Shown: positions 36,897 to 45,440, counted from the stretch's first letter. The stretch is 64,000 nt of DNA from Neobacillus cucumis (GCF_023715505.1 NZ_JAMBOH010000009.1:124001-188000), one strand, 5' to 3'. Program-made: numbers and translations. Notes: a model not told the origin generated them from the letters alone.

Positions 36897-39869
36897 TTGA
36901 AAGAAAAAATCAGTGTGCTTATTAATGGAACAGCACATGAGGTAGAAAAAGGAACGCGTATTTTAGATTATTTACTGCAACAGGAAGTGGACCATCCGCA
37001 TATCTGCTATTCGGAAGTCTTAGGTCCGGTGCAGAGCTGTGATACCTGTATGTGTGAAATAAACGGTAACATTATGCGTGCCTGTTCGACTGTTATGGAA
37101 GAGGGCATGGACATTTTGACCTCGTCCGAGCTTGCGAAGGAAGCACAGGAGGAAGCAATGGACCGTATTTTAGAAAATCATCTATTATACTGTACCGTAT
37201 GTGATAATAACAATGGCAATTGTCGTGTACATAATACAGCAGAAATGATGGGCGTTGAACACCAAACACGCCCTCATCGTTCTAAAGGCTATGAGGTAGA
37301 TATGTCACATCCGTTTTATCGGTACGATCCTGATCAATGTATCTTATGCGGACGTTGTGTGGAGACCTGTCAGGATCTTCAGGTGAATGAAACGCTAACA
37401 ATTAACTGGGAAAGCGGTCAGCCTCGTGTTTTATGGGACGGAGGAAAAAGTATTAACGAATCCTCATGCGTATCCTGTGGTCAGTGTGTGTCCGTTTGCC
37501 CGTGTAATGCCTTGATGGAAAAATCGATGCTTGGAAATGCTGGATTTATGACAAGCATCTCAGATGACTTGCTTACACCGATGATTGACATTGTCAAAGC
37601 GGTAGAGCCTGATTATCAAACGATTTTTGCCGTTTCAGAAGTAGAAGCAGCGATGCGTGAAACACGTATAAAGAAAACAAAAACCGTTTGTACGTTCTGC
37701 GGCGTAGGCTGTTCCTTTGAAGTTTGGACAAAAGATCGTGAAATTCTCAAAATCGAACCATCTGAAAACGCTCCTGTAAATAGTGTTTCCACCTGTGTAA
37801 AAGGTAAATTTGGCTGGGACTATGTGAATTCAAATGAGCGGATTACGACACCTTTAATCCGTCAAGGTGATGTGTTTGTTGAAGCAACTTGGGACGAGGC
37901 CCTTTCTCTCGTTGCAAAGAAACTGGGTGGGATTAAAGAAACCTACGGAAGTGATTCCATCGGTTTTATTTCATCCTCTAAGATGACGAACGAAGAAAAC
38001 TACCTGATCCAAAAATTGGCCCGCCAAGTCTTTGGAACCAATAATGTGGATAACTGCTCTCGTTATTGTCAGTCACCAGCTTCATGGGGGTTACAACAAA
38101 CGGGAGGCATTGGCGGTGACACCGGAACTATTAAGGATATAGCGGGTGCGGGTCTTGTCATACTGGTAGGATGTGCCCCCGCAGAAGGACATCCAGTACT
38201 TGCGACACGTATCAAACGTGCACAAAAACTTCACGGACAAAAAATAATTACCGTTGATGTGCGCCGGCATGAAATGGGAGATCGTGCCGACTTGTTCGTC
38301 CGTCCGAAACAAGGAACGGATTACGTTTGGCTATCAGCTGTTACGAAGTATATGGTGGACCAAGGATGGCATGATGAGCCATTTATTCAAAAACATGTCA
38401 ATCAATTTCATGAGTTCCGGAAAATGATGGAGCCATATACTCTTGAAGAGGCAGAAAATATAACAGGTATTGCTAAAGAAACATTAATTCAAATAGCGGA
38501 AATGATTCGTGATGCGGATGGAACAGCGATTTGTTGGGGGATGGGTGTAACACAAAACATCGCGGGTTCACATACTTCTGTTGCGATTGCAAACCTGCTC
38601 CTAGCAACAGGAAACATGTTGCGGCCAAATGCTGGTGCCTACCCGTTACGGGGACATAATAACGTACAAGGTGCAGCGGACATGGGAACGATGCCAAATA
38701 TCTTCCCTGGCTATCAGTCAGTATCAGATGACCAAGTTCGTGCAAAGTTTGAAAAGGTTTATGGTGTCGACATCCCTGCAGCTTCTGGTCTCGACAATAT
38801 TCAGATGCTGGAAGCTATTGATAAAGGCGAGATGAAGGCGATGTTCATCGCTGGGGAGGATATGGCCTGGGTTGATGCTGATTCCAATCATACACAGGAA
38901 ATGCTCACTAAATTAGATTTCCTTGTCGTACAAGAAATCTTTTTATCCACAACAGCCCAATTCGCAGATGTTATTTTGCCAGGAGCTCCTTCTCTTGAAA
39001 AGGATGGAACTTTTACAAATACCGAACGTCGCGTACAGCGTTTGTATCAAGCATTAGAGCCTCTTGGGAATAGTAAACCGGACTGGTGGATTCTTACACA
39101 GCTGGCGAAACAGATGGGCTTTGAATGGAATTATACTCATCCAAGTGAAATTTTTGCGGAAATGGCAAGCCTAACGCCTTTCTTCAGCCAGTGCAGCTAC
39201 GATGTTCTTGAAGGGTGGAACAGCTTCCACTGGGGTTCTCCTGATGGAACAGACACACCGCTGCTTTACCAAGACGGTTTTCATTTCCCAGATAAAAAAG
39301 CTCGGTTCGGTCTGTTTGATTATGTGCCGCCAGTGGAGTTCCCGCAAGAATTCGATCTTTCATTAGATAACGGTCGTCTGTTGGAGCACTTCCATGAAGG
39401 AAACTTAACACAGAAATCAAAAGGACTTAACTACAAATTCCCGAAAGTTTTCGTTGAGGTATCCCCCGAACTTGCAGAAGAGCGCGGCGTAAAGGATGGT
39501 TCACTTGTCCGTCTTGTATCTCCATATGGGGCGATTCGCCTGCCAGTTCTAGTAACAGATCGTGTGACAGGAAAAACGGTGTATGTGCCAATGCATTCCT
39601 CCAGCCACGAGAGTGCGGTTAACCTGCTTACTGGAGGGGCAGTAGATGTGGTGACACATACACCAGCATACAAACAAGCCAAAGTTCGGATGGAGGTTCT
39701 TGAATTTGACGGTGAAAATCCGCTTCCAAAGTACAATCCACGTAATGCGACGCGAACACCGCAAATGGGCCTTGAGATTTACCGCAAGTGGGAACGCGGA
39801 GATTACGTTCCGATTGCCAGTGTAAACGAATATGTTAAGCCGGGTTTCTATGACAGGAGGAATGCGTAA
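36897..39869 (+). CDS. fdhA: Formate dehydrogenase alpha subunit (molybdopterin enzyme)
   Basis: 990 residues. N-terminal 2Fe-2S ferredoxin domain (Cys37, 48, 51, 63), NuoG-type Cys/His region (HLLYCTVCDNNNGNCRVH), two 4Fe-4S ferredoxin motifs (CILCGRCVETCQ, CVSCGQCVSVCPC), then the molybdopterin domain with CTFCGVGCSFEVW. The metal ligand position is Cys391 in DNCSRYCQSPASWG, a Cys enzyme rather than selenocysteine. The next residue is Gln, where the E. coli FDH-H active site has His. This layout matches the cytoplasmic YrhE/YjgC-type enzymes of Bacillales. TTG start with GAAGGAGG upstream. Stop overlaps the next gene (TAATG). Confidence 0.92.
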   Translation: MKEKISVLINGTAHEVEKGTRILDYLLQQEVDHPHICYSEVLGPVQSCDTCMCEINGNIMRACSTVMEEGMDILTSSELAKEAQEEAMDRILENHLLYCTVCDNNNGNCRVHNTAEMMGVEHQTRPHRSKGYEVDMSHPFYRYDPDQCILCGRCVETCQDLQVNETLTINWESGQPRVLWDGGKSINESSCVSCGQCVSVCPCNALMEKSMLGNAGFMTSISDDLLTPMIDIVKAVEPDYQTIFAVSEVEAAMRETRIKKTKTVCTFCGVGCSFEVWTKDREILKIEPSENAPVNSVSTCVKGKFGWDYVNSNERITTPLIRQGDVFVEATWDEALSLVAKKLGGIKETYGSDSIGFISSSKMTNEENYLIQKLARQVFGTNNVDNCSRYCQSPASWGLQQTGGIGGDTGTIKDIAGAGLVILVGCAPAEGHPVLATRIKRAQKLHGQKIITVDVRRHEMGDRADLFVRPKQGTDYVWLSAVTKYMVDQGWHDEPFIQKHVNQFHEFRKMMEPYTLEEAENITGIAKETLIQIAEMIRDADGTAICWGMGVTQNIAGSHTSVAIANLLLATGNMLRPNAGAYPLRGHNNVQGAADMGTMPNIFPGYQSVSDDQVRAKFEKVYGVDIPAASGLDNIQMLEAIDKGEMKAMFIAGEDMAWVDADSNHTQEMLTKLDFLVVQEIFLSTTAQFADVILPGAPSLEKDGTFTNTERRVQRLYQALEPLGNSKPDWWILTQLAKQMGFEWNYTHPSEIFAEMASLTPFFSQCSYDVLEGWNSFHWGSPDGTDTPLLYQDGFHFPDKKARFGLFDYVPPVEFPQEFDLSLDNGRLLEHFHEGNLTQKSKGLNYKFPKVFVEVSPELAEERGVKDGSLVRLVSPYGAIRLPVLVTDRVTGKTVYVPMHSSSHESAVNLLTGGAVDVVTHTPAYKQAKVRMEVLEFDGENPLPKYNPRNATRTPQMGLEIYRKWERGDYVPIASVNEYVKPGFYDRRNA

Positions 39870-40348
39870 TGGCCAGGCCAATACAGACTATTCAAAAAGC
39901 AGAACTGACACAAGAAGAAAAGAAAATACAATCCCTGGAGAATCTTCTTTCCGGGGTCGCACAAAATAAGGATTCATTACTCGAGACGTTGAATCTATTG
40001 CAGGAATTGCATGATAGCGGAATGATGGAAGCTTTAGGAAGTCTCTTAAAAGCAAAAGAGAGCGCAGCAAAAATTGCGGTCGGACAACTGACACGAAAAC
40101 CGGTAACAAACATGATCAATAATGCGATGGCTGCTGGCGGCATTTTGACTGACCTGGATCCTGATACAACCAGTAAGCTTGCCAAAAGCTTGACGGCTGG
40201 ATTGAAAAAGGCCGAGCAAGGATTAAAAGCAGATACCAAGTTTGGGTTCTTTGACTTAATGAAAGCCATGAAGGATCCTGATATCAATCGAGCGGTAGGA
40301 TTTGGATTTAACCTGTTAAAGGGTATAGGAGAAGGGTTAAAAGAGTAA
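39869..40348 (+). CDS. DUF1641 protein (YrhD/YjgD-like)
   Basis: 159 residues, DUF1641. Helical, with the family's GVAQNKDSLLETLNLLQELHDSG and MMEALGSLLKAKESAAKIAVGQL near the start and a C-terminal VGFGFNLLKGIGEGL. In Bacillales it is nearly always coupled to this type of formate dehydrogenase gene (YrhD with YrhE, YjgD with YjgC); a role in assembly or electron transfer is proposed but not proven. Its ATG overlaps the dehydrogenase stop codon by one base, so translation is coupled. Confidence 0.87.
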   Translation: MARPIQTIQKAELTQEEKKIQSLENLLSGVAQNKDSLLETLNLLQELHDSGMMEALGSLLKAKESAAKIAVGQLTRKPVTNMINNAMAAGGILTDLDPDTTSKLAKSLTAGLKKAEQGLKADTKFGFFDLMKAMKDPDINRAVGFGFNLLKGIGEGLKE

Positions 40349-40385
40349 CAAGAATTCGAAACTGTAAAGATGAGGAGGGCGGTTA

Positions 40386-40742
40386 ATGACAAAGAATATG
40401 GAGCATCAATTTAGTATGCTTGTTCGCGAAATTAGAAAAGAATATGTTGGAAATGGGCCGAAGGAAATCACCACGAAATTTATTGGTTCCTGGGCGATCA
40501 GCGAAATGATAGGGAATCTTACAAATGTAGAAAAGTTTATGATCCATTCAGAACAGGGCGCACAGATGGTACATGAGACGAGAACAAGATTCGTCAAGGA
40601 AATCTATAAAAAGCCAGAGGTCCTGTTAAGATTTGAAACCTTGATGGGGGCAAAGATTTTGCGGCTGTTTTCCGATATTAATATCGAAGAAGATATAGCG
40701 ATGACCGTATTCGTCTTTGACCAATCTATCGAGGGAAAGTAA
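40386..40742 (+). CDS. DUF2294 family protein
   Basis: 118 residues, matching DUF2294: SMLVREIRKEYVGNGPKEITTKFIG, LTNVEKFMI, MVHETRTRFVKEIYKKPEVLLRFETLMG, and DINIEEDIAMTVFVFD. The family occurs in Firmicutes and is of unknown function. It lies between DUF1641 and fdhD with about 37 and 16 bases of spacing, hence in the formate operon. A GAGG ribosome site precedes the ATG. Its presence suggests a part in formate dehydrogenase maturation or regulation (inference). Confidence 0.8.
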   Translation: MTKNMEHQFSMLVREIRKEYVGNGPKEITTKFIGSWAISEMIGNLTNVEKFMIHSEQGAQMVHETRTRFVKEIYKKPEVLLRFETLMGAKILRLFSDINIEEDIAMTVFVFDQSIEGK

Positions 40743-40758
40743 CTAGGAGTGAAAAAGT

Positions 40759-41574
40759 ATGGACCAGCCAATGAAAATGGAAAGTCAGGTATGGCGGTAT
40801 GAGAACGGCGTCATACACAAAGTAACGGATACCATTGTAACGGAATATCCCATTACCATTGTGCTAAATGAGCAAGAATTCGCTACACTCGTTTGCAGCC
40901 CTGATAATATTGAAGAATTAGTTGTTGGCTTTTTGGCATCTGAAGGTATCATTAAAAGTTATAAAGAAATTAAAGAACTTACGATTATCGAAGCAACAGG
41001 CCGTGCGATTGTGAATACGTATAAGGTAAACAAACTCAACGAGATGTTTCACTCGAAACGATATATAACATCTTGCTGTGGAAAAAGCCGTCAGAGCTTT
41101 TATTTTTATAATGATGCTAGAACCGTTAAACCACTTGAAAACGTGAATGTGACGATTCCGATTGACCAATGCTTTCATTTGATGCAACTCATGCAAGAGG
41201 CGTCGGTTATCTTCCAGGATACAGGCGGAGTGCACAATGCGGCTCTTTGTGACAGTAATGGCATGGTCGTAGATAGAACGGACATCGGACGACACAATGC
41301 TCTGGATAAAATTTATGGTCATTGCTTACAGCATTCTATAACTCTTTCAGACAAAGTTATTGTTTTTAGTGGTCGGATATCCTCAGAGGTATTATTAAAA
41401 GTAGCTAAAATTGGATGTGGTATTGTTTTATCAAAATCAGCTCCGACTGAGTTGGCCCTCAGACTGGCAGACGAGCTTAATATTACGACCGTGGGTTTTT
41501 TACGCAATCATTCATTAAACATCTATACAAGACCCGATCGAATTGACTTTAAAAGTGTACAATCACTTACGTAA
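40759..41574 (+). CDS. fdhD: FdhD sulfurtransferase for formate dehydrogenase
   Basis: 271 residues. FdhD transfers sulfur from a cysteine desulfurase to the molybdenum cofactor before it enters formate dehydrogenase. Motifs are LVCSPDNIEELVVGFLASEGII, the catalytic-loop Cys pair in ITSCCGKSRQSF (as in Bacillus FdhD), GGVHNAALCD and VDRTDIGRHNALDKIYG, and FSGRISSEVLLKVAKIG. Last gene of the formate operon, 16 bases after DUF2294, closed by a strong terminator. ATG with TAGGAG upstream. Confidence 0.94.
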   Translation: MDQPMKMESQVWRYENGVIHKVTDTIVTEYPITIVLNEQEFATLVCSPDNIEELVVGFLASEGIIKSYKEIKELTIIEATGRAIVNTYKVNKLNEMFHSKRYITSCCGKSRQSFYFYNDARTVKPLENVNVTIPIDQCFHLMQLMQEASVIFQDTGGVHNAALCDSNGMVVDRTDIGRHNALDKIYGHCLQHSITLSDKVIVFSGRISSEVLLKVAKIGCGIVLSKSAPTELALRLADELNITTVGFLRNHSLNIYTRPDRIDFKSVQSLT

Positions 41575-41610
41575 AAAAGTGCCGTTTCTGAGGAGCGGCA
41601 CTTTTTTTAT
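41573..41610 (+). terminator. Intrinsic terminator of the formate operon
   Basis: AAAAAAGTGCCG pairs with CGGCACTTTTTT, with a T tail. Confidence 0.85.
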
Positions 41611-42198
41611 GGCTGAAAAGACGGACTTAATAATCAAGATTTTAAATGGACTGATTGAGTGTATGAATTACATTGGTTTTGGGTGTGTTTGTTTCAATAT
41701 GTTTAAAGAATTGTTAGTTCTAAATAAAAGTATCAAAATTCATATGCCACAAACAAATGGGTATAATAAATAATAAAAGGTTAGGAAATGGCTTTGGGAT
41801 AACACCAAAGCCATTTTTCCTTGTTTCGTGATTTTCTTATTTAGTCTTTAAAATACCTTCTAACAATTATTTGCCAATTGATTTGGTATGTAGGCCAGTG
41901 ATTGATTTCTCGCTCAGCAAAAAGACCTGTAACGACAAATTAATAGGCCTATAATAGGACTTTTTAATTAAAAATCGTGAGAATTGCAGAATTTTGGTGC
42001 AATAAGCAGGATTTTTGACTTTGATAAATGAATATATAAATACATGATTTTGACAGATTACGAGAAGAACTTACGATATAAATAAGAATGAGTAAATAGA
42101 ACCTGGATGTTTTTTTATAACAAAAAGAATTGCAGATAGAACAAATATAAAGCGCCTTATTCAATTATTCTATCAACGTACGAAAGAAGGTATACGAT
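41611..42198. other. Gene-poor region after the formate operon
   Basis: About 590 AT-rich bases. It contains a 54-codon ORF (41609-41773) with no ribosome site, which I do not accept, and a second terminator at 41786. The remainder probably holds the promoter of the gene at 42199. Confidence 0.35.
41786..41822 (+). terminator. Intrinsic terminator, owner unclear
   Basis: AAATGGCTTTGG pairs with CCAAAGCCATTT around a seven-base loop and is followed by TTCCTTG. No supported gene ends just before it. Confidence 0.7.
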
Positions 42199-42762
42199 AT
42201 GATTGAAAATTTCTTTGCTGATTATAAAAAGTTTATTGTGGAACCGGAAGATGAAAAGCGAGTTGCTGATGTATATGATCCAAAGAATTATGCTGCCTTT
42301 TATATTCTAACATTGTCTATTTTTGATTCCCGTTTATCGACATGGAAAGATGCAAGTAAATTTGAAATAGACGTTGAAAAAAGTATCAAAACAGTCCTGA
42401 AGGATTTCAATCATAAACAGCGTGAAAAGTACCATCTTCAATTACTTGAATTAGATAAGTTTAAAAACTATTTTATCTTGGCCCTTTCTTCGAAAAATAA
42501 ATTTAATCCAGAGGAGGATAAGGAACGTATAGCTTATATCATTGATCATATCCTAACGAATCCTTTTTATGTAGGGCAAGGCTGGTTCAACCTTATTGGT
42601 GAAAAAGGGAAAGTAGCCCGCAAACTCTTTTGCTGCTCCTTTAAGGAATATGTATTGGGGGACCAAAACCAAACAGAAAAATATGAAAACATTAGTGAAT
42701 TAATTCCGAAAAATGGAGAGATAAAGCTGATCAAAAGCGCTCTGAAAAAAGATATTCTCTAA
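42199..42762 (+). CDS. Hypothetical protein
   Basis: 187 residues, soluble, no recognised family. It is rich in Lys/Glu, with helical stretches (NHKQREKYHLQLLELDKF), a Gly-Trp segment GQGWFNLIGEKGKVARKLF and two adjacent cysteines after it. A ribosome site AGAAGG lies before the ATG, and a terminator follows at 42773. It is isolated, so no partner is suggested. Confidence 0.6.
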   Translation: MIENFFADYKKFIVEPEDEKRVADVYDPKNYAAFYILTLSIFDSRLSTWKDASKFEIDVEKSIKTVLKDFNHKQREKYHLQLLELDKFKNYFILALSSKNKFNPEEDKERIAYIIDHILTNPFYVGQGWFNLIGEKGKVARKLFCCSFKEYVLGDQNQTEKYENISELIPKNGEIKLIKSALKKDIL

Positions 42763-42772
42763 TCGAAAAAAT

Positions 42773-42798
42773 ACTTGGGGCAGCCCAAGTGTTTTTTT
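42773..42798 (+). terminator. Intrinsic terminator
   Basis: ACTTGGG pairs with CCCAAGT, followed by GTTTTTTTG. Confidence 0.75.
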
Positions 42799-42844
42799 GT
42801 ACTAAATTTTGAAAGGTCAAAATTTAGTAGCTTAGTAAAAAAAG

Positions 42845-42905
42845 TGGGAGGGTTCTCCAAGTTAATTTCTCTCAAATTAACTACTTAAGCAGGCGAACCG
42901 TCCCA
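42845..42905. repeat. Degenerate REP-like palindrome, copy 5
   Basis: TGGGAGGGTTC pairs with GAACCGTCCCA (one mismatch); the arms continue with AGTTAATTT and AAATTAACT inside. A more diverged member of the GGGACGGTTC family, between converging genes. Confidence 0.6.
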
Positions 42906-42914
42906 GAATAATGA

Positions 42915-43346
42915 TTAGTTGATTTGTAATTGAGTTTTTATTTTTTCGATCATTTCGTTATATTCGTCATCGGTTAAATACGTTTTACCAAGGTTCATTT
43001 CGAACGTAGAGCCCCAATTTTCTTTCCCTTCGTACTTGGGTACAATATGCATATGTAGGTGGTGTAACGTATCACCGTATGCGCCATAATTAATTTTATT
43101 CGGTTCGAAGATCTTATCCAATGCTTCGGCAACACGGTTCACATCATGAATAAACGCAGCAGATTCCTGTTCACTTAGATGAAACAGCTCTTTCACGTGA
43201 CCCTTATAAACCACGTTACATCTGCCTCTATAGGTTTGCTCTTTAAAAAGAAAGACAGTGGATACACCTAGTTTACCAATTTCTATCATCAGGTTATCCC
43301 GTTTTTCATCTTCCATACAGTACATGCAATCTTGATTCTTTTCCAT
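42915..43346 (-). CDS. HIT-family protein
   Basis: 143 residues, histidine-triad nucleotide hydrolase/transferase. The triad is in LHHLHMHIVPKYEG (H-x-H-x-H), preceded by CNVVYKGHVKELFHLSEQESAAF, as in HIT phosphodiesterases. An N-terminal pair of cysteines (DCMYCMEDE) is typical of zinc-binding HIT proteins. It should hydrolyse a nucleotide conjugate; the substrate is unknown. ATG with GGGAAG upstream. Confidence 0.92.
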   Translation of the reverse strand: MEKNQDCMYCMEDEKRDNLMIEIGKLGVSTVFLFKEQTYRGRCNVVYKGHVKELFHLSEQESAAFIHDVNRVAEALDKIFEPNKINYGAYGDTLHHLHMHIVPKYEGKENWGSTFEMNLGKTYLTDDEYNEMIEKIKTQLQIN

Positions 43347-43409
43347 CTTATTTCTTCCCTTCTGGTCGAATAAATTGATGTAGTAGCCTACTTAGTATAC
43401 ACCTATTAT

Positions 43410-43703
43410 TCAAGTATTAGTTAATTCGTCTCCAGCGGTTAAAACAAAATCCTTGTCATAGAAATAACCATATTTATTTTGATCAAATTCAACTCGGTAT
43501 GTATCAAAACCTGAATTACAGTGATTTTGTTCTATTATTGTACCAATCCTATTTTCAAATTTTTTAAGGTAAAAGTAATCTTCCTGTTCCATAGATTCCT
43601 TGTTTATCTTAATAATTCTTACCTTTTCGCCTACCTTACTATTTATTTCACCATTGTGAATAAAATGATCTGGGTAGACTTTTTCTTTCTTATTCGTATC
43701 CAT
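43410..43703 (-). CDS. Hypothetical protein
   Basis: 97 residues, not recognised. Beta-rich, with KVGEKVRIIKINKESM, FENRIGTIIEQN and FDTYRVEFDQNKYGYFYDKDFV, resembling small SH3-like or KOW-like barrels that bind nucleic acid or protein, but this is inferred from pattern only. TAGGAG ribosome site about seven bases before the ATG. It lies between the HIT and CarD-type genes on the same strand. Confidence 0.6.
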   Translation of the reverse strand: MDTNKKEKVYPDHFIHNGEINSKVGEKVRIIKINKESMEQEDYFYLKKFENRIGTIIEQNHCNSGFDTYRVEFDQNKYGYFYDKDFVLTAGDELTNT

Positions 43704-43743
43704 TTAAAACATCTCCTACAAGCTTCCTATAATCCAATAAAAA

Positions 43744-43779
43744 AGAAAACACCTTTTTTAATTGAATTGAATAGGTGTT
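43744..43779 (-). terminator. Terminator at the end of the CarD-type gene
   Basis: AACACCT pairs with AGGTGTT; on the minus strand TTTTCTTTTTT follows. It overlaps the last codons of the gene. Confidence 0.65.
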
Positions 43780-44282
43780 TGATCTGTTGTTTCTATCAAG
43801 CTATTAATTTTTTCAAAAATAACTTCTGGTGAGGTATTGAGGGCAATTGACAACTCTTTAAACAAAATAGCTTGAATGGTGCTTAAAATTTTGTTATCGT
43901 GTTCATAAAATTTTTTTCCAGCCATTTTATATTCATACTTTTTCCGCATAAGTGTATTGGCTACGTTAGCAATATCCATCCTATTTCCGGTTTTAATAGT
44001 ATCGGTATAAACTTGACCACGCAATTGCGGTCTTTCTATCCAATTTATTCCTGCCGAATGGAATGAATCTACTATCTTTACTGCTTCTTCTTTATTCATT
44101 AACTTTAGTATAACGGTCTTGTCATTATCAACTGGGGTACTTATCGTTAAATTATGACTATTATCAATTGGATGTAAGACGTAGTAAGCTCTAGTAATCC
44201 CAGAATAGGTCTTATCACAGATTTCATCTATCCGGCATATACCATGTCCTGAATAGACGATTAAATCACCAATACTAAACAT
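43758..44282 (-). CDS. CarD/CdnL-family transcription regulator
   Basis: 174 residues. The N-terminal FSIGDLIVYSGHGICRIDEI is the RNA-polymerase-interacting Tudor-like domain of CarD/CdnL (also found in Mfd). The remaining helices (ANTLMRKKYEYKMAGKKFYEHDNK, AILFKELSIAL) form the DNA-contacting domain. Such proteins bind RNA polymerase beta and stabilise open complexes. The ATG at 44282 has AAAGGAGTG upstream; the frame to 44318 runs into an operator. A consensus-like promoter with two GTCAAC/GTTGAC operators precedes it. Confidence 0.87.
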   Translation of the reverse strand: MFSIGDLIVYSGHGICRIDEICDKTYSGITRAYYVLHPIDNSHNLTISTPVDNDKTVILKLMNKEEAVKIVDSFHSAGINWIERPQLRGQVYTDTIKTGNRMDIANVANTLMRKKYEYKMAGKKFYEHDNKILSTIQAILFKELSIALNTSPEVIFEKINSLIETTDQTPIQFN

Positions 44283-44313
44283 AGTGCTCACTCCTTTTAA
44301 ATCTAAATCTAAC

Positions 44314-44328
44314 GTCAACCAAGTTGAC
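44314..44328. promoter_or_regulatory. Operator-like inverted repeat near the carD-type transcription start
   Basis: GTCAAC-CAA-GTTGAC, perfect half-sites, lying just downstream of the -10 box on the minus strand (about +2 to +16). Confidence 0.6.
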
Positions 44329-44335
44329 TAAATTT

Positions 44336-44365
44336 ATTTTAATTCTTTTTTTGCACCATTGTCAA
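44336..44365 (-). promoter_or_regulatory. Sigma-A-like promoter of the CarD-type gene
   Basis: TTGACA (minus strand, 44365-44360), 18-base spacer, TAAAAT (44341-44336). The -35 box is embedded in the upstream operator repeat. Confidence 0.6.
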
Positions 44366-44375
44366 CTAAGTTGAC
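44361..44375. promoter_or_regulatory. Operator-like inverted repeat over the -35 box
   Basis: GTCAAC-TAA-GTTGAC, the same half-sites as at 44314, centre to centre 47 bases apart. Confidence 0.6.
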
Positions 44376-44436
44376 GTTTTGTTGTTCCTTCTTGGAAATA
44401 CTAATCACGTCTATAAATCGAAACAAGGAGAGTAAA

Positions 44437-44712
44437 ATGAAAGATAAAATCCTTCGTTATCGTTCAACTCCATTTATTTGGGTGTTTTGTTAGCTATCGT
44501 TGGTGGTTTTTAGATGCTTAAACGTTTATCAGCCGAGATGGAGTATTTGCTACTGTCCAAACGGGGAATATGGTACCGCTTGCTGTAAACGCAACAAATA
44601 AGGAATGGAGAGGATCTTTGCTGTTTATTCCGTCTATTTTGGCTTTTTGCAATAAAGCATCTGGGTTTACGTGATTTAATAAATAACTTGAACGAAAAAC
44701 AACAATTTCTTT
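44437..44712 (+). pseudogene. Decayed DUF1275 (YoaK-like) gene
   Basis: An ATG with AAGGAG ribosome site starts MKDKILRYRSTPFIWVF and then meets a stop. In shifted frames the DUF1275 signature continues: LLAIVGGF, then TFISRDGVFATVQTGNMV followed by LAVNATNKEW and LLFIPSILAF, and, in another frame, HLGLRDLINN. At least two frameshifts (one in a T run) and a stop (TAT to TAA) are needed to explain it, and most of the C-terminal half of the membrane protein is missing. Confidence 0.7.
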
Positions 44713-44877
44713 AGTCTTAGTAATTGAAAAACATCACTATCACCAATTGTACTAGTAACCAATTTTTTATTTAAAGTGACAGAAATTGGCCAATTTGTTA
44801 TAATAGAAATAAGAAAATATGTTCGGTAAATAGGTTGATATCAATAATCTAACTTTAATAAAACTGGGGGAGTTCAA

Positions 44878-45222
44878 ATGGAAGAGAAATTTAAACTAAT
44901 CCTCGATGAATTAAAAAAAATCAACACTCGTCTGGAAAATTTAGAAACAGGCCAAAAACAGTTAGAAACAGGCCAAAAACAGTTGGAAACGGGCCAAATA
45001 CATTTAGTAGCTAGTCAAAAACAGTTAGAAGAAGGTCAAAATAAATTGCATTTAGATGTGATTGAAGTAAAAAATGGACAAGAAAAACTACAAAAGAATT
45101 TAATACAAAGTATGGGTGATTACACAGAAAAAATCATTCAATACACGGATAATAGAACATCTGCCTTAAACAAACGGCTTTTTCATGTTGAAACAGAAAT
45201 TGAAAAACTAATAAGACAATAA
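44878..45222 (+). CDS. Coiled-coil protein with heptad repeats
   Basis: 114 residues, all helix. Residues ~22-60 are near-perfect seven-residue repeats of the type LETGQKQ (LETGQKQ twice, then LETGQIH, LVASQKQ, LEEGQNK), encoded by 21-base tandem repeats at 44938-45042. A longer coiled coil follows (LDVIEVKNGQEKLQKNL...), ending in a basic region. No membrane segment. Such repeat coiled coils occur in phage-like and surface-associated Bacillus proteins, but nothing else supports that here. GGGGGAG before the ATG. Confidence 0.7.
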   Translation: MEEKFKLILDELKKINTRLENLETGQKQLETGQKQLETGQIHLVASQKQLEEGQNKLHLDVIEVKNGQEKLQKNLIQSMGDYTEKIIQYTDNRTSALNKRLFHVETEIEKLIRQ

Positions 45223-45271
45223 TCATTTCTGTATTTCAGCCTTTACCTTGGCCAATATATCATTTACCACA

Positions 45272-45308
45272 AAAAATAATCCATCCTGCTTTGGTTGGAT
45301 TATTTTTG
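45272..45308 (+). terminator. Intrinsic terminator after the coiled-coil gene
   Basis: AAAAATAATCCA pairs with TGGATTATTTTT. Confidence 0.65.
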
Positions 45309-45440
45309 ATAGAGCATCGTATTATATTCCTGTTTACCTGGTTGTTTAAAGTAATATAGGTATCTTTGAGGAACAACTGCTTATAGCTATTCAAAAAGGA
45401 TCAAGCAAGGAATTTCGCTGATCAGAGGAACCTTCCATTT

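Noticed and set aside
41609..41773. A 54-codon ORF after fdhD (MAEKTDLIIKILNGL...)
   Set aside because: Its start lies in the T tail of the fdhD terminator with no ribosome site, and no family is recognised. The extra terminator at 41786 is the only point in its favour.
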